DNA of 64,000 bases from Peribacillus sp. Bi96 (GCF_918698115.1 NZ_CAKKLV010000004.1:186001-250000), one strand, 5' to 3'; counted from the stretch's first letter, positions 1 through 10,674 are shown. Notes: generated from the letters alone by a model not told the origin. Translations and numbers: made by a program.

Positions 1-78
1 GTGCAAACGCGGCCCTTTTTTTGCTTCTTAATTTCTATCTGTGATAATATAAAAGACAGTGAATATTTTAGTGAAGGT

Positions 79-115
79 GTAAATGGTAATTGCACCATAA
101 GGAATTAACCATTAC
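79..115 (+). other. Imperfect inverted repeat in folE upstream region
   Basis: GTAAATGGTAAT and ATTAACCATTAC can pair with single-base bulges around a loop of about 13 nt. The 269 bp before folE otherwise hold no gene. The first 30 bases, ending in a T-run after GCGGCCC, look like the distal arm of a terminator for a gene outside the window. Whether the hairpin is transcribed with folE is unknown. Confidence 0.3.
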
Positions 116-269
116 GAAAAAAGCGATTCCGATGAAGCTGCGTTTCTAGGGCACGTATTGCGGTGGTAATGGGTTGCTTTAACAATAGGAAATATGGATA
201 TCGGGGTGTAATGCCTTGAGTTTTTTTCTAAATACATATTATGTTTGAATTTTTAGGAGGTACGTATAA

Positions 270-836
270 ATGGCTAATGTAGATCATGCCAAATTAGAGG
301 AAGCGGTTAAAATGCTTCTTGAGGCTGTAGGAGAAGATCCAACGAGGGAAGGACTGCTTGATACTCCTGCCCGTGTAGCTAGAATGTATGAAGAAATTTT
401 TTCTGGACTGAACCAGGATCCAAAGGAATATTTCGATACTGTATTTGGAGAAGACCATGAAGAACTCGTACTAGTAAAAGATATCCCGTTTTACTCAGTC
501 TGTGAACATCATTTAGTCCCTTTTTACGGAAAAGCGCATGTAGCATATATTCCGAAAAACGGAAAAGTAACGGGCCTAAGCAAGTTGGCACGTGCGGTTG
601 AGGCCGTATCAAAACGTCCGCAGCTTCAAGAACGTATCACTTCTACGGTGGCTGACTCCATTATGGAAAAGCTTGAACCTCATGGTGTAATGGTGGTAGT
701 GGAGGCTGAACATATGTGCATGACGATGCGAGGTGTCAAAAAACCGGGATCTAAAACAGTTACCTCAGCTGTAAGGGGAACGTTCGCAAAAGATCATCGT
801 ACAAGAGCTGAAGTGCTGGCTTTCATTAAAGACTAA
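270..836 (+). CDS. folE: GTP cyclohydrolase I
   Basis: 188-residue homodecameric cytosolic enzyme converting GTP to 7,8-dihydroneopterin triphosphate, the first step of folate synthesis. The zinc-site motif [10 protein letters not shown] (around residue 75) and the later Cys in EHMCMTMRG are present, as is the SKLAR substrate-site motif. Length matches the family. The ATG follows TTTTTAGGAGGTACGTATAA, an excellent ribosome site. It precedes mtrB by 21 bp, as in B. subtilis, so the two are probably cotranscribed. Confidence 0.97.
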   Translation: MANVDHAKLEEAVKMLLEAVGEDPTREGLLDTPARVARMYEEIFSGLNQDPKEYFDTVFGEDHEELVLVKDIPFYSVCEHHLVPFYGKAHVAYIPKNGKVTGLSKLARAVEAVSKRPQLQERITSTVADSIMEKLEPHGVMVVVEAEHMCMTMRGVKKPGSKTVTSAVRGTFAKDHRTRAEVLAFIKD

Positions 837-857
837 GGGTATGGGGGCAGGAAAAAA

Positions 858-1106
858 ATGAATGAAAAAAAGATTCTGAATGATTTTGTCGTAATCAAAG
901 CCATTGAGGATAGTGTGAATGTCATTGGATTAACAAGAGGAACGGATACAAAGTTTCACCACTCCGAAAAACTTGACTCAGGAGAAGTGATGATCGCACA
1001 ATTCACAGAGCATACATCGGCGATTAAAATCAGGGGACAGGCAAAAATTTACACGCCTTTCGGTGAGATAGAAAGCGATTCGAAAAGGAATCCCTCCGAC
1101 AAATAG
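858..1106 (+). CDS. mtrB: Tryptophan RNA-binding attenuation protein (TRAP)
   Basis: 82-residue subunit of the 11-mer ring that binds tryptophan and then (G/U)AG repeats in trp leader RNA to cause attenuation. The core [20 protein letters not shown] is conserved, with the tryptophan-contact threonines and the RNA-contact Lys/Lys/Arg (SEKLD and AIKIRG). It is a few residues longer at the C-terminus than the 75-residue B. subtilis protein. The trp operon it should control is not at its usual place between aroH and hisC, so its targets must lie outside the window. Confidence 0.96.
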   Translation: MNEKKILNDFVVIKAIEDSVNVIGLTRGTDTKFHHSEKLDSGEVMIAQFTEHTSAIKIRGQAKIYTPFGEIESDSKRNPSDK

Positions 1107-1270
1107 TGGCTTTTTCAATAATTTAAGTTTTAAATCAATCATCTGATATCGCGTTTAACAAGCTGTACATTTCCCGCATCCATTTTTTTGAAGAAACAAA
1201 AGACGATGGTTTCCATATTTTTGGGAGTTTCATTTTATAAACGTTGTCCATTTCATCTGATTGTTTTTAT

Positions 1271-1278
1271 GGTATAAT
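1271..1278 (+). promoter_or_regulatory. Extended -10 SigA promoter for hepS-menG-hepT
   Basis: TGGTATAAT is a perfect extended -10 element (TGn plus TATAAT). No good -35 lies 17 bp upstream. It is followed by about 75 nt of leader before hepS. The 247 bp between mtrB and hepS hold no other gene. Confidence 0.6.
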
Positions 1279-1353
1279 AATGTGTATTTTACACAGACAG
1301 AAACCAATATGTATGAAAAAAATTATCTTTCGGGGATGCAAGGGTGATCTCAA

Positions 1354-2184
1354 TTGTTAAACATAACGGACGACATAAGGCAATTAAAACGATTAATCGA
1401 AACGAAAGCTCAACATCCATATTTACTGAAGTTTATACAAAAACCAAGCTTAGACGAAGATAAACTGATATTGCTTTGGGGATTGTTTAACGATTTGGAC
1501 GTTTTAAGCGAAAAACGGAATCAATACATCATTTCAACCATGTTAGTGCAAATAGCTCTGGATACCCATGAAACCGTATCGAATTCTGGTGAAGGTATCG
1601 AGTTACCAGAGGTATTGAAAAATCGCCAATTACAAGTGCTTGCTGGTGATTACTATAGCGGCTTATACTATCAAGTGCTTGCCAGTGTGGGCAACGTTGA
1701 GATGATCCGTGTACTCTCAAGCGCCATAAAACAAATAAATGATAATAAAATCATTCTATATCAGCAAGGGTCCATAAAGGATGTACCAACGCTTTTAATG
1801 ACGATAAAAGCGATTGAGGCCTCGCTGATTCTTAAACTGGCGGATTACTATGATCAGCCCGCCTGGAGAGACATCTCGGAAGATTTGCTGCTTTTAAACC
1901 GGTTACATGCAGAGAAGAGGAGTTATCTGAGGTCGGGCCAATCGATATTTTTTGATGTCCTAAGGGAAATGACTTTTAATGCTTCGAATGGTGAGGGAGT
2001 TCTCACCTCGGAAAAAGAAGATCGGGTACGGGCCCAATTCGATAAGTGTCTGATGGATGCCAGGCAATCCGTACAGAACTCCATGCGAAAATTGGTAAAA
2101 ATGGATGATGATCTTCTGGAAAGAGTGAACATCATCTTGGAACAAACAGAGAATATAGCAAATTCATATGTGAAAGAAGGGTGA
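1354..2184 (+). CDS. hepS: Heptaprenyl diphosphate synthase component I
   Basis: 276-residue non-catalytic partner of HepT. Together they form heptaprenyl diphosphate synthase, which makes the C35 side chain of menaquinone-7. The protein lacks aspartate-rich motifs, as expected for component I, and is identified by sequence character and its place before menG and hepT. Translation most likely starts at TTG: the only nearby ATG (1336) hits a stop within four codons, and AAGGGTGAT sits 7 nt before the TTG. The stop is 3 bp from menG, indicating an operon. Confidence 0.9.
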   Translation: MLNITDDIRQLKRLIETKAQHPYLLKFIQKPSLDEDKLILLWGLFNDLDVLSEKRNQYIISTMLVQIALDTHETVSNSGEGIELPEVLKNRQLQVLAGDYYSGLYYQVLASVGNVEMIRVLSSAIKQINDNKIILYQQGSIKDVPTLLMTIKAIEASLILKLADYYDQPAWRDISEDLLLLNRLHAEKRSYLRSGQSIFFDVLREMTFNASNGEGVLTSEKEDRVRAQFDKCLMDARQSVQNSMRKLVKMDDDLLERVNIILEQTENIANSYVKEG

Positions 2185-2187
2185 ATC

Positions 2188-2898
2188 ATGGAGCAGTCTA
2201 AAGAGCAAAAAGTTCATCATGTCTTTGAAAAGATCTACGGTAATTATGACAAGATGAATTCTCTCATCAGCTTTAAACAGCATCTTAAATGGCGTAAGGC
2301 TACAATGGCCATCATGAATGTCCCAAAAGGCGCCCATGCACTTGATGTATGCTGTGGAACAGCGGACTGGACCATTGCCCTTGCTAATGAAGTAGGACCA
2401 AAAGGTCGTGTAGTGGGTCTGGATTTTAGTAAGAACATGCTGAAAATCGGCGAGCAAAAGGTGAATGAACTCAATTTAGATCAAGTTGCCCTAATGCATG
2501 GGAATGCAATGGAACTTCCTTTTGAGGATAATAGCTTTGATTATGTCACGATCGGTTTCGGGCTGAGGAATGTCCCTGATTACATGCAAGTGCTTAAAGA
2601 GTTAAACCGAGTCGCCAAGCCGGGTGGAATGGTCGTTTGCCTAGATACTTCACAACCGACGATGCTTGGCTTTAAACAGGGCTATTATTTTTATTTCCGC
2701 TTCATCATGCCCGTGTTCGGCAAATTATTCGCAAAAAGCTATAACGAATATTCATGGTTACAGGAATCGGCCCGCGATTTCCCTGGCATGAAAAAGCTTG
2801 AAAACATGTTCAAGCAGGCAGGAATGGAAAATGTCAGCTACAAGGCCCATTTTGGCGGTGTTGCAGCAACACATTTCGGGTACAAGCCTTCAAAATAA
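2188..2898 (+). CDS. menG: Demethylmenaquinone methyltransferase
   Basis: 236-residue SAM-dependent class I methyltransferase of the UbiE/MenG family performing the last step of menaquinone synthesis. The SAM site is seen as [11 protein letters not shown] (around residue 51) and [11 protein letters not shown], and the family signature GFGLRNVPD is present. Start ATG has a GAAGGGTGAATC ribosome site. It lies between the two subunits of heptaprenyl diphosphate synthase, so tail synthesis and ring methylation are co-expressed. Menaquinone is the substrate of QcrABC encoded at 15-17 kb. Confidence 0.97.
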   Translation: MEQSKEQKVHHVFEKIYGNYDKMNSLISFKQHLKWRKATMAIMNVPKGAHALDVCCGTADWTIALANEVGPKGRVVGLDFSKNMLKIGEQKVNELNLDQVALMHGNAMELPFEDNSFDYVTIGFGLRNVPDYMQVLKELNRVAKPGGMVVCLDTSQPTMLGFKQGYYFYFRFIMPVFGKLFAKSYNEYSWLQESARDFPGMKKLENMFKQAGMENVSYKAHFGGVAATHFGYKPSK

Positions 2899-2932
2899 GC
2901 ATAATAGCAATGGACAAAGCTGGGTGGAATGT

Positions 2933-3895
2933 ATGAAATTTAAAATGATGTATTCATTTTTGAATGCAGATTTGCAATTAATAGAAAAAGAACTAGAAGC
3001 CGCAATTGAAGCGGATTCCACTGTTTTAAGGGAAGCATCCCTGCATTTACTGCAATCCGGTGGAAAGCGGATCCGTCCTGTATTCGTCCTATTAGGTGCG
3101 AAGTTTGGCGATTATGATATTCATATCGTAAAGCATGTTGCAGCGACATTGGAACTGATCCACACGGCTTCCCTCGTACATGATGATGTTGTAGATGATG
3201 CGGATTTACGCAGGGGATCTGCGACCATCAAATCCAAATGGGATAATCGTGTCGCCATGTATACAGGCGACTTCATTTTTGCACGTGCATTGGAAATGAT
3301 GGCAGTGATCGAGTCTCCTCTTGCACATCAAATTCTAGCGGATACTATGGTTGAACTATGTCTTGGGGAAATTGAACAGATCAAAGATAAATACAATTTC
3401 GAACAAAATTGGCGGATATACTTTAGAAGGATCAAACGAAAAACGGCATTACTCATTGCTTCTAGCTGCCAGTTGGGGGCCATTTCAGCGGGGGTGGATG
3501 AGAAAATTCACCAAAAGCTATTTAAATTCGGATATTATGTCGGTATGTCTTATCAAATCACCGATGATATATTGGATTTTACAGCTTCCGAAGAAGAGCT
3601 TGGGAAACCAGCCGGAAGTGATTTGATTCAAGGAAATATCACGTTGCCCGTTTTGATTGCGATGGAAGATCCAAAGTTGAAAAAGCTTATTGAAACAGTT
3701 CGGGAAGATACGCCTAAGGACGAAATGAACCATATTATCAATGCGATAAAATCTTCGGGTGCCATTGAACAGGCAGCGAGGATCAGTGATATGTATTTAG
3801 AAAAGGCTTTTATTGAGTTGAAGGGTCTTCCTGCTATTAAAGCAAGAAAAACTTTATCCGATATCGCGAAAAATATCGGAAAAAGAAAGTTTTAA
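2933..3895 (+). CDS. hepT: Heptaprenyl diphosphate synthase component II
   Basis: 320-residue catalytic subunit of the trans-prenyltransferase. The first aspartate-rich motif DDVVDD (around residue 82) and the second motif DDILD are intact, as is GGKRIRP for diphosphate binding. The reading frame is open further upstream, but the ATG at 2933 has the GGGTGG ribosome site and gives the standard 320 residues. It requires HepS to make the C35 product. Confidence 0.95.
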   Translation: MKFKMMYSFLNADLQLIEKELEAAIEADSTVLREASLHLLQSGGKRIRPVFVLLGAKFGDYDIHIVKHVAATLELIHTASLVHDDVVDDADLRRGSATIKSKWDNRVAMYTGDFIFARALEMMAVIESPLAHQILADTMVELCLGEIEQIKDKYNFEQNWRIYFRRIKRKTALLIASSCQLGAISAGVDEKIHQKLFKFGYYVGMSYQITDDILDFTASEEELGKPAGSDLIQGNITLPVLIAMEDPKLKKLIETVREDTPKDEMNHIINAIKSSGAIEQAARISDMYLEKAFIELKGLPAIKARKTLSDIAKNIGKRKF

Positions 3896-3904
3896 TACTT
3901 GGAG

Positions 3905-3933
3905 TTGCGAAACTCATCAAACAATGGTAATAT
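3905..3933 (+). promoter_or_regulatory. SigA promoter for ndk
   Basis: TTGCGA, 17 bp spacer, TAATAT with an upstream TGG (extended -10). This lets ndk be expressed separately from the hep operon. Confidence 0.55.
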
Positions 3934-3991
3934 TCTAAAAGGATTGCCTTATATAGGCAAATAACAATGATACATAATAGGAGTGACAATT

Positions 3992-4438
3992 ATGGAAAGA
4001 ACATTTTTAATGGTAAAGCCTGACGGCGTTCAACGCAATTTAATCGGTGAAATCGTTTCCCGTTTTGAAAAGAAAGGCTTCCTTCTTGCAGGAGCAAAAT
4101 TAATGGTCATCTCCCAGGAATTGGCTGAGCAACATTACGGCGAGCACAAAGAGCGTCCTTTCTTTGGCGAATTAGTGGACTTCATTACTTCAGGTCCTGT
4201 TTTCGCAATGGTTTGGGAAGGTGAAAATGTAATCGCTACTGCACGTCAAATGATGGGTGCAACTAACCCTAAAGATGCAGCAGCAGCAACAATTCGTGGC
4301 GACTTTGCCGTAACTGTTGGCAAAAACATCATTCACGGTTCTGATTCAGCTGAAAGCGCAGTGCGTGAAATCGGCTTATTCTTCAAAGAAGAAGAGCTTG
4401 TTGAGTATTCAAAACTTGTTAACGAGTGGGTTTATTAA
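3992..4438 (+). CDS. ndk: Nucleoside diphosphate kinase
   Basis: 148-residue enzyme that moves the gamma phosphate of ATP onto other (d)NDPs through a phosphohistidine. The active-site segment [12 protein letters not shown] carries the catalytic His (around residue 115), and the N-terminus [15 protein letters not shown] is typical. ATG at 3992 is chosen over the GTG at 3983 because TAGGAGTGA lies 5 nt before it. It is followed by a strong terminator. Confidence 0.97.
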   Translation: MERTFLMVKPDGVQRNLIGEIVSRFEKKGFLLAGAKLMVISQELAEQHYGEHKERPFFGELVDFITSGPVFAMVWEGENVIATARQMMGATNPKDAAAATIRGDFAVTVGKNIIHGSDSAESAVREIGLFFKEEELVEYSKLVNEWVY

Positions 4439-4458
4439 TCAATAGAAACACTTTTTAA

Positions 4459-4502
4459 GAAGCGGGCTTCATCGTCTTTATGCGATGGACCCGCTTTTTT
4501 TG
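4459..4502 (+). terminator. Terminator after ndk
   Basis: Stem AGCGGG..TCATCG paired with CGATGG.CCCGCT, followed by seven T. Confidence 0.85.
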
Positions 4503-4547
4503 TATGGACTTTTTTATGTAGGGAAGCGGTCGTAAGCACCATTATAG

Positions 4548-5396
<849 letters not shown>

Positions 5397-5408
5397 ATAC
5401 TTTGTATA

Positions 5409-5440
5409 AGGGACTGATTATGCGCATTCAGTCCCTTTTT
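5409..5440 (+). terminator. Terminator after cheR
   Basis: AGGGACTGA..TTCAGTCCCT stem with a T5 tail. It separates motility expression from the aro block. Confidence 0.85.
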
Positions 5441-5605
5441 GGTTTGCGCGATGATTAGCAAATCCTGTAGGAACATGATCAAAAAGAATAAACTATATCG
5501 AAAATGCTGGAGAACATGTAAAATAAAATGAATAGTGATTATATTCAGTATATGGTCCAAAATAAGGTTTTTGCGTTTTACATATACCCATATTTCATAA
5601 AATTG

Positions 5606-5614
5606 TGGTATATT
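5606..5614 (+). promoter_or_regulatory. Extended -10 promoter for aroF operon
   Basis: TGGTATATT is an extended -10, with the predicted start near 5621, directly before the palindrome at 5625-5636. No convincing -35 is seen. Confidence 0.5.
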
Positions 5615-5624
5615 GATACATATA

Positions 5625-5636
5625 CACTTTAAAGTG
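5625..5636. promoter_or_regulatory. Palindrome CACTTTAAAGTG before aroF
   Basis: Perfect 12-bp palindrome just downstream of the candidate aroF -10 and 19 nt before the start codon. Eleven of its bases recur before hisC (8354-8364). It could be an operator; no binding protein is known to me. Confidence 0.4.
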
Positions 5637-5655
5637 CTAAAAGGGGGGCTGGAAG

Positions 5656-6828
5656 ATGAGATATTTAACAGCGGGAGAATCACATGGTCCGCAACTTACT
5701 ACTATTATTGAGGGATTACCGGCAGGAATGCCGATTACGAATGAGGATATTAATGAAGAATTAGGACGCCGGCAAAAAGGGCATGGACGTGGTCGAAGAA
5801 TGCAGATCGAGAAAGATCAGGCTTTTATATCTTCGGGAATCAGACATGGCTACACATTAGGTTCACCGGTGGCTTTAGTTGTTGAGAACGACGACTGGAA
5901 GCATTGGACAAAGATTATGGGAAGTGAAGGTCTTTCAGAGGAAGAAGCTGAAGAAGTCAAACGTAAAATTACCCGGCCGCGCCCAGGTCATGCCGATTTG
6001 AACGGTGGGATTAAATACGGGCACCGTGATTTAAGAAATGTATTGGAACGCTCTTCAGCTCGTGAAACGACTGTAAGAGTGGCAGCAGGTGCTGTCGCTA
6101 AAAAGTTATTGTCGTTATTGGGAATAGAAGTGGCATCACATGTTTTGGAAATAGGTGGAGTGAAGGCGGAACCGCCAAAATACGAAACAATTCAGCAATT
6201 GCAACAGGTGACAGAAGAATCTTCAGTTCGATGTTTTGATAAAAACGTGGAGCAGCAGATGAAGGATGCAATTGATGAAGCGAAACAAAAAGGTGATTCC
6301 ATCGGTGGAATTGTTGAGGTCATTGTAGAAGGAATGCCTGTGGGTGTAGGAAGCTATGTGCATTATGACCGTAAACTTGATGCGAAAGTTGCTGCTGCAA
6401 TAATGAGCATTAATGCATTCAAAGGGGTAGAAATAGGACTTGGATTTGAAGCGGCCCATCGTTTCGGCAGTGATGTCCATGATGAAATTGCTTGGGATGA
6501 AGAACAGGGTTATTACCGGAAAACCAATCGCCTTGGCGGTTTTGAAGGCGGTATGACAACTGGAATGCCGATCGTTGTGCGCGGTGTAATGAAGCCAATC
6601 CCTACTTTATATAAACCATTGAAAAGTGTTGATATTGATACGAAGGAAGTATTCGAAGCAAGTGTCGAACGTTCCGATAGTTGTGCAGTTCCTGCTGCAG
6701 CAGTAGTTGCTGAGGCTGTAGTTGCATGGGAACTGGCGGCTGCCATCGTTGATCAATTCCCTTCAGATCGATATGAGCAATTAGCGGATTACATAAGATC
6801 CTATCGTGAAGAAGTAAAGGAGTTTTAA
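5656..6828 (+). CDS. aroF: Chorismate synthase
   Basis: 390-residue FMN-dependent enzyme converting EPSP to chorismate (called aroF in B. subtilis, aroC in E. coli). Signatures GESHGPQL at the N-terminus, [28 protein letters not shown] (6 to 7 segments of the FMN/EPSP site around residues 115-142) split by substrate contacts, and [10 protein letters not shown] near the C-terminus are all present. A GGGGGGCTGGAAG site precedes the ATG. The stop is 3 bp before aroB. It heads a block for chorismate, tyrosine, phenylalanine and histidine synthesis. Confidence 0.97.
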   Translation: MRYLTAGESHGPQLTTIIEGLPAGMPITNEDINEELGRRQKGHGRGRRMQIEKDQAFISSGIRHGYTLGSPVALVVENDDWKHWTKIMGSEGLSEEEAEEVKRKITRPRPGHADLNGGIKYGHRDLRNVLERSSARETTVRVAAGAVAKKLLSLLGIEVASHVLEIGGVKAEPPKYETIQQLQQVTEESSVRCFDKNVEQQMKDAIDEAKQKGDSIGGIVEVIVEGMPVGVGSYVHYDRKLDAKVAAAIMSINAFKGVEIGLGFEAAHRFGSDVHDEIAWDEEQGYYRKTNRLGGFEGGMTTGMPIVVRGVMKPIPTLYKPLKSVDIDTKEVFEASVERSDSCAVPAAAVVAEAVVAWELAAAIVDQFPSDRYEQLADYIRSYREEVKEF

Positions 6829-6831
6829 ATC

Positions 6832-7911
6832 ATGGAATCCATCCAAATAAAAACGGCTTCCAAGCAATATCCGGTTTTAATTGGCCAGAAGGCGATCAAT
6901 GAATTACCGGAATTAATAACGGATGAATTAAATCATCTAAATAAGATTTTGATCATAACGGATGAGAAAGTAGCGGAACTTCATTTGCAAACTGTAAAAA
7001 ACGCTCTGATCAAGACGGGGAAACCGGTCCTGCAACATATAGTGCCAGAAGGGGAGCATGCTAAAACATTCGAAGTGTTTTATGAATGCCAAAGCTATTG
7101 CTTATCCCAACAGCTTAACCGCAAGTCATTGATTATCGCCCTTGGTGGTGGTGCAGTCGGTGACTTGGCTGGATTTGTTGCGGCAACTTTTATGAGGGGG
7201 ATTCCATTCATTCAGGTTCCTACAACCTTGCTCGCCCATGATAGTGCTGTGGGCGGAAAGGTTGCCATCAATCACCCTCTAGGGAAAAATATGATTGGGG
7301 CCTTTCATCAGCCTGAAGCGGTCATATATGATCTTGAATTTTTACAAACTCTGCCTCTCCAGGAATTAAGGTCAGGTTTTGCTGAAGTCATTAAACATTC
7401 CTTGATAGCCGATAATGAGTTTTATCAATGGTTAAAGTCGAATATTGTGGATTTGAATAATATAACGGATGAGCAATTCCTGACAATGATTACAAAAGGG
7501 ATTGGCATTAAAGCGGAAATTGTCGAAGAAGATGAAAAAGAAATGGGCATTCGAGCCTTTTTGAATTTTGGTCATACGCTTGGACATGCAGTAGAAGGTT
7601 CAATGGGATATGGAAACTTTACGCATGGGGAATCCATATTAATCGGGATGGTATATGCTCTTAAATTAAGCAGAAAAAAAGAGGGTCTCGATTTTAAACT
7701 TGAGGAGTTTATTAATTGGGTATCCTCTTTAGGTTATCAAACAACCATTCCTACTGGACTTGAAAACACAACTTTACTTAATTTAATGAAAACAGACAAA
7801 AAATCAATCAATGAAGCAGCTACTTTTGTCCTGCTAAAGCAGGTGGGGTCACCACTATTAATGGACATAGCCGACTCTGAGCTGTTAGAGGAAATGATTG
7901 ATATGAAATGA
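6832..7911 (+). CDS. aroB: 3-dehydroquinate synthase
   Basis: 359-residue NAD- and metal-dependent enzyme closing DAHP to 3-dehydroquinate, the second shikimate step. The NAD site reads GGGAVGDLAGF (around residue 103), followed by TTLLAHDSAVGGK. Metal ligands are seen in AEVIKHS, FGHTLGHAVE and FTHGE. Length is normal. It is immediately downstream of aroF, with aroH reading on from its end. Confidence 0.97.
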   Translation: MESIQIKTASKQYPVLIGQKAINELPELITDELNHLNKILIITDEKVAELHLQTVKNALIKTGKPVLQHIVPEGEHAKTFEVFYECQSYCLSQQLNRKSLIIALGGGAVGDLAGFVAATFMRGIPFIQVPTTLLAHDSAVGGKVAINHPLGKNMIGAFHQPEAVIYDLEFLQTLPLQELRSGFAEVIKHSLIADNEFYQWLKSNIVDLNNITDEQFLTMITKGIGIKAEIVEEDEKEMGIRAFLNFGHTLGHAVEGSMGYGNFTHGESILIGMVYALKLSRKKEGLDFKLEEFINWVSSLGYQTTIPTGLENTTLLNLMKTDKKSINEAATFVLLKQVGSPLLMDIADSELLEEMIDMK

Positions 7912-7937
7912 AATTCAGAGAGAAGGGGGAACTATGT

Positions 7938-8306
7938 GTGATTAGAGGAATAAGGGGTGCAACAACAATCGAGAACGACACGGAAACGGAAGTGATTGAC
8001 GCTGTCGAGAAGTTAATGGCAGAAATCATTCACCTAAACAAAATTGATCCCGAAATGGTTGCTTCAGTATTTTTTTCTGCTACGGATGAGATTCGTTCTG
8101 TCTTTCCTGCCAAAGCCTTGAGGAAATTTGATGGCTGGACCTATGTACCGGTTACATGCATGAAAGAAATACCAGTGAGCAATTCATTGCCATTTTGCAT
8201 TCGTGTTATGATCCATGTAAATACAACGATATCTCAAAAAGAGATACAGCATGTATATCAAGGTGGGGCAATCGCATTACGACCAGATTTGACAAAGAAA
8301 ATATAA
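7938..8306 (+). CDS. aroH: Chorismate mutase, AroH class
   Basis: 122-residue trimeric enzyme rearranging chorismate to prephenate. Active-site residues of the AroH fold are visible: Arg in RGIRGATT, Cys and Glu in PVTCMKE, Arg in CIRVMI, and Tyr in HVYQGG. The GTG at 7938 is chosen because it gives the family N-terminus (IRGIRGATT) and AAGGGGGA lies 8 nt upstream. In B. subtilis the trp operon follows; here hisC follows after about 80 bp. Confidence 0.95.
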   Translation: MIRGIRGATTIENDTETEVIDAVEKLMAEIIHLNKIDPEMVASVFFSATDEIRSVFPAKALRKFDGWTYVPVTCMKEIPVSNSLPFCIRVMIHVNTTISQKEIQHVYQGGAIALRPDLTKKI

Positions 8307-8353
8307 GATGATCATGAATACAGGAATATGATACACTATTCTCACACTTTCTT

Positions 8354-8364
8354 ACTTTAAAGTG
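8354..8364. promoter_or_regulatory. ACTTTAAAGTG motif before hisC
   Basis: Same 11-mer as the palindrome before aroF, 23 nt before the hisC start. A possible -10 (TACACT, 8333-8338) lies just upstream. This may mark an internal promoter/operator. Confidence 0.35.
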
Positions 8365-8387
8365 ATAAAAATATAGAGGTGATTGAC

Positions 8388-9500
8388 ATGAAGTGGAATG
8401 AAGCGGTCCTTTCCTTGAAGTCTTATCAACCAGGAAAATCCACAGATGAAGTGAAAAAATTGTATGGTCTTGAAAAAATCACGAAATTAGCTTCAAATGA
8501 AAATCCTTTTGGCTGTTCGGAAAAGGTCAAAGAGTCTGTCAGGAATTCAACACATTCTTTCGCGATCTACCCGGATGGATATGCAACGATGCTAAGAGAA
8601 GCTGTCGCAAAACATACAGGTGTGAAAGAGACCCAGCTTATTTTTGGAAATGGATCAGATGAGAATATCCAAATTATTTCCAGGAGTCTATTGGGGGCTG
8701 GAAAGAATACGGTCATGGCAACAGGCACTTTTTCGCAGTATCGCCATAATGCTACGCTGGAGGGTGCGGAAATCAGGGAAGTTCCTCATATTGACGGAGC
8801 GCATGATCTAGACGGAATGACAAATGCCATAGACGAAAAAACGGCGGTTGTTTGGCTTTGTACACCCAATAATCCTACAGGGAAATACATTTCGGAACAG
8901 GACTTATTATCGTTTATCGAAAAGGTGCCGGAGGATGTGCTTATCGTCCTGGATGAAGCCTATTGTGAATATGCAACGGCAGAAGATTACCCGAAAACGA
9001 ATCAATGGATTAATAAATATAAAAATTTGATCATCCTTCGTACGTTTTCAAAAATTTATGGACTTGCGAGTTTTCGGGTAGGATACGGATTGGCGGATGA
9101 GGATATTATTCAAAAGCTAGATCCATCCCGGGAACCATTCAATGTCAACACTTTTGCCCAAAACATTGCTATCGTCGCTTTGGAAGATCAAGCTTTCATT
9201 GAAAAATGCAAGGAAGAAAATCAAAAAGGGCTTAAGCAGTACTATGAGTTTTGCAGTAAGGAAAATTTAGACTATTACCCGTCGCAAGGTAACTTTATTT
9301 TTATCCATTTTAAACAGGATGCCGATGTGGTGTTCCAATATTTGCTTGAGCGTGGATATATTGCAAGGTCGGGTAAATCTTTCGGGTTTCCTAATAGCCT
9401 GAGGGTGACGATTGGATCTACTGAAGAAAATGAAGGAATGATTAACGCTATCAAAACTTTCTTGAATGAAGTTGAGGCACCTTCTGATTCGCTGCTCTAA
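8388..9500 (+). CDS. hisC: Histidinol-phosphate / aromatic aminotransferase
   Basis: 370-residue PLP aminotransferase of fold type I. In B. subtilis HisC serves both histidine and Tyr/Phe synthesis, which explains its place between aroH and tyrA. The PLP-lysine motif TFSKIYGLASFRVGYG, the phosphate-site N/D pair in NNPTGKY and LDEAYCEY, and the N-terminal KLASNENPFG are present. ATG at 8388 has AGAGGTGAT 5 nt before it and fits the family N-terminus. Confidence 0.94.
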   Translation: MKWNEAVLSLKSYQPGKSTDEVKKLYGLEKITKLASNENPFGCSEKVKESVRNSTHSFAIYPDGYATMLREAVAKHTGVKETQLIFGNGSDENIQIISRSLLGAGKNTVMATGTFSQYRHNATLEGAEIREVPHIDGAHDLDGMTNAIDEKTAVVWLCTPNNPTGKYISEQDLLSFIEKVPEDVLIVLDEAYCEYATAEDYPKTNQWINKYKNLIILRTFSKIYGLASFRVGYGLADEDIIQKLDPSREPFNVNTFAQNIAIVALEDQAFIEKCKEENQKGLKQYYEFCSKENLDYYPSQGNFIFIHFKQDADVVFQYLLERGYIARSGKSFGFPNSLRVTIGSTEENEGMINAIKTFLNEVEAPSDSLL

Positions 9501-9546
9501 CGTTTTATCAAACTAGAGGGGCATAATAGATGCGGGGGAGAGAAGA

Positions 9547-10650
9547 GTGAAGGGAAAGGTTTTTGTAATAGGTCTAGGTCTAATTGGAGGATCCTTGGCC
9601 ATGGCTGTACGCCATGCACATCCTGATGCCGTGATTGTTGGTACGGACCTAAGTGAAAAGAATATTCAGCTTTCGATGCTATTGGGAATCATAGATGATT
9701 CGGTATCTTCCCTGGAAGCGGGAGCATGTGAAGCTGATTTGATCATACTTGCTGTACCTGTCAATGAAACGGTCAAGATATTAGCACAATTAGCAGACAT
9801 GGATTTAAAAAGTGATGTCCTCATATCGGATGCCGGAAGTACGAAGGATACAGTCGTAAAGGCAGCGAAACCATTGATAGATAAAGGGGTGGCCTTCATC
9901 GGGGGGCACCCTATGGCCGGTTCCCATAAAAGTGGTGCAGGGGCAGCCAAATTGCACTTATTTGAACATGCATTTTATTTACTCACTCCTGGAGATTCGA
10001 TCGAAGAAGAAAAAGTGGAGCAGCTCAAAGAGTGGTTAAAAGGGACAAGAGCGAACTTTTTGGTTGTCACTCCTGCTACACATGATAAGTTGACGGGAGT
10101 CATTAGTCATTTTCCGCATATTGTCGCATCGGGTCTGGTCAAGCAAGCGGAAAATTACAGTAAGGAAAATAAGTTGATTTCAAGGCTTGCAGCTGGTGGG
10201 TTTCGGGATATTACAAGAATTGCTTCAAGCAGTCCGGAAATGTGGCGTGACATTTTGTTACATAACCGGGATGTTTTGCTTGTATTAATGAATGATTGGC
10301 TTGCTGAAATGGAGCATATTAAAGGGTTGGTGGCAAATGAAGATAGTGAAGAAATCCTTCGATTCTTTGCTGAAGCCAAGATTTTCAGGGATGATCTGCC
10401 AACCCACGCTAAAGGCGCCATCCCAGCCTTTTATGATTTATATATCGATATACCGGATTATGCCGGAATAATTTCTGAGATCACCGGATATTTGGCCCAA
10501 GAAGGTATCAGCATTACAAACATTAGGATCATAGAAACCAGGGAAGAGATATACGGTGTGCTGGTCATCAGTTTCCAAACGGATGTTGATCGCATAAAAG
10601 CCGCTGATTGTATCTCAAGACATACGGATTATGAAACGATCCTGGCATAA
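9547..10650 (+). CDS. tyrA: Prephenate dehydrogenase with ACT domain
   Basis: 367-residue NAD-dependent enzyme giving 4-hydroxyphenylpyruvate for tyrosine. The Rossmann motif GLGLIGGSLA starts at residue 8, the catalytic segment GGHPMAGSHKSG is near residue 118, and residues about 295-367 form an ACT domain (IPDYAGIISEITGYLA), expected to bind an amino acid for feedback control. The GTG start follows GGGGGAGAGAAGA. It sits between hisC and aroE. Confidence 0.95.
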   Translation: MKGKVFVIGLGLIGGSLAMAVRHAHPDAVIVGTDLSEKNIQLSMLLGIIDDSVSSLEAGACEADLIILAVPVNETVKILAQLADMDLKSDVLISDAGSTKDTVVKAAKPLIDKGVAFIGGHPMAGSHKSGAGAAKLHLFEHAFYLLTPGDSIEEEKVEQLKEWLKGTRANFLVVTPATHDKLTGVISHFPHIVASGLVKQAENYSKENKLISRLAAGGFRDITRIASSSPEMWRDILLHNRDVLLVLMNDWLAEMEHIKGLVANEDSEEILRFFAEAKIFRDDLPTHAKGAIPAFYDLYIDIPDYAGIISEITGYLAQEGISITNIRIIETREEIYGVLVISFQTDVDRIKAADCISRHTDYETILA

Positions 10651-10674
10651 TAATAATAGGGGAAGGATGATTGT

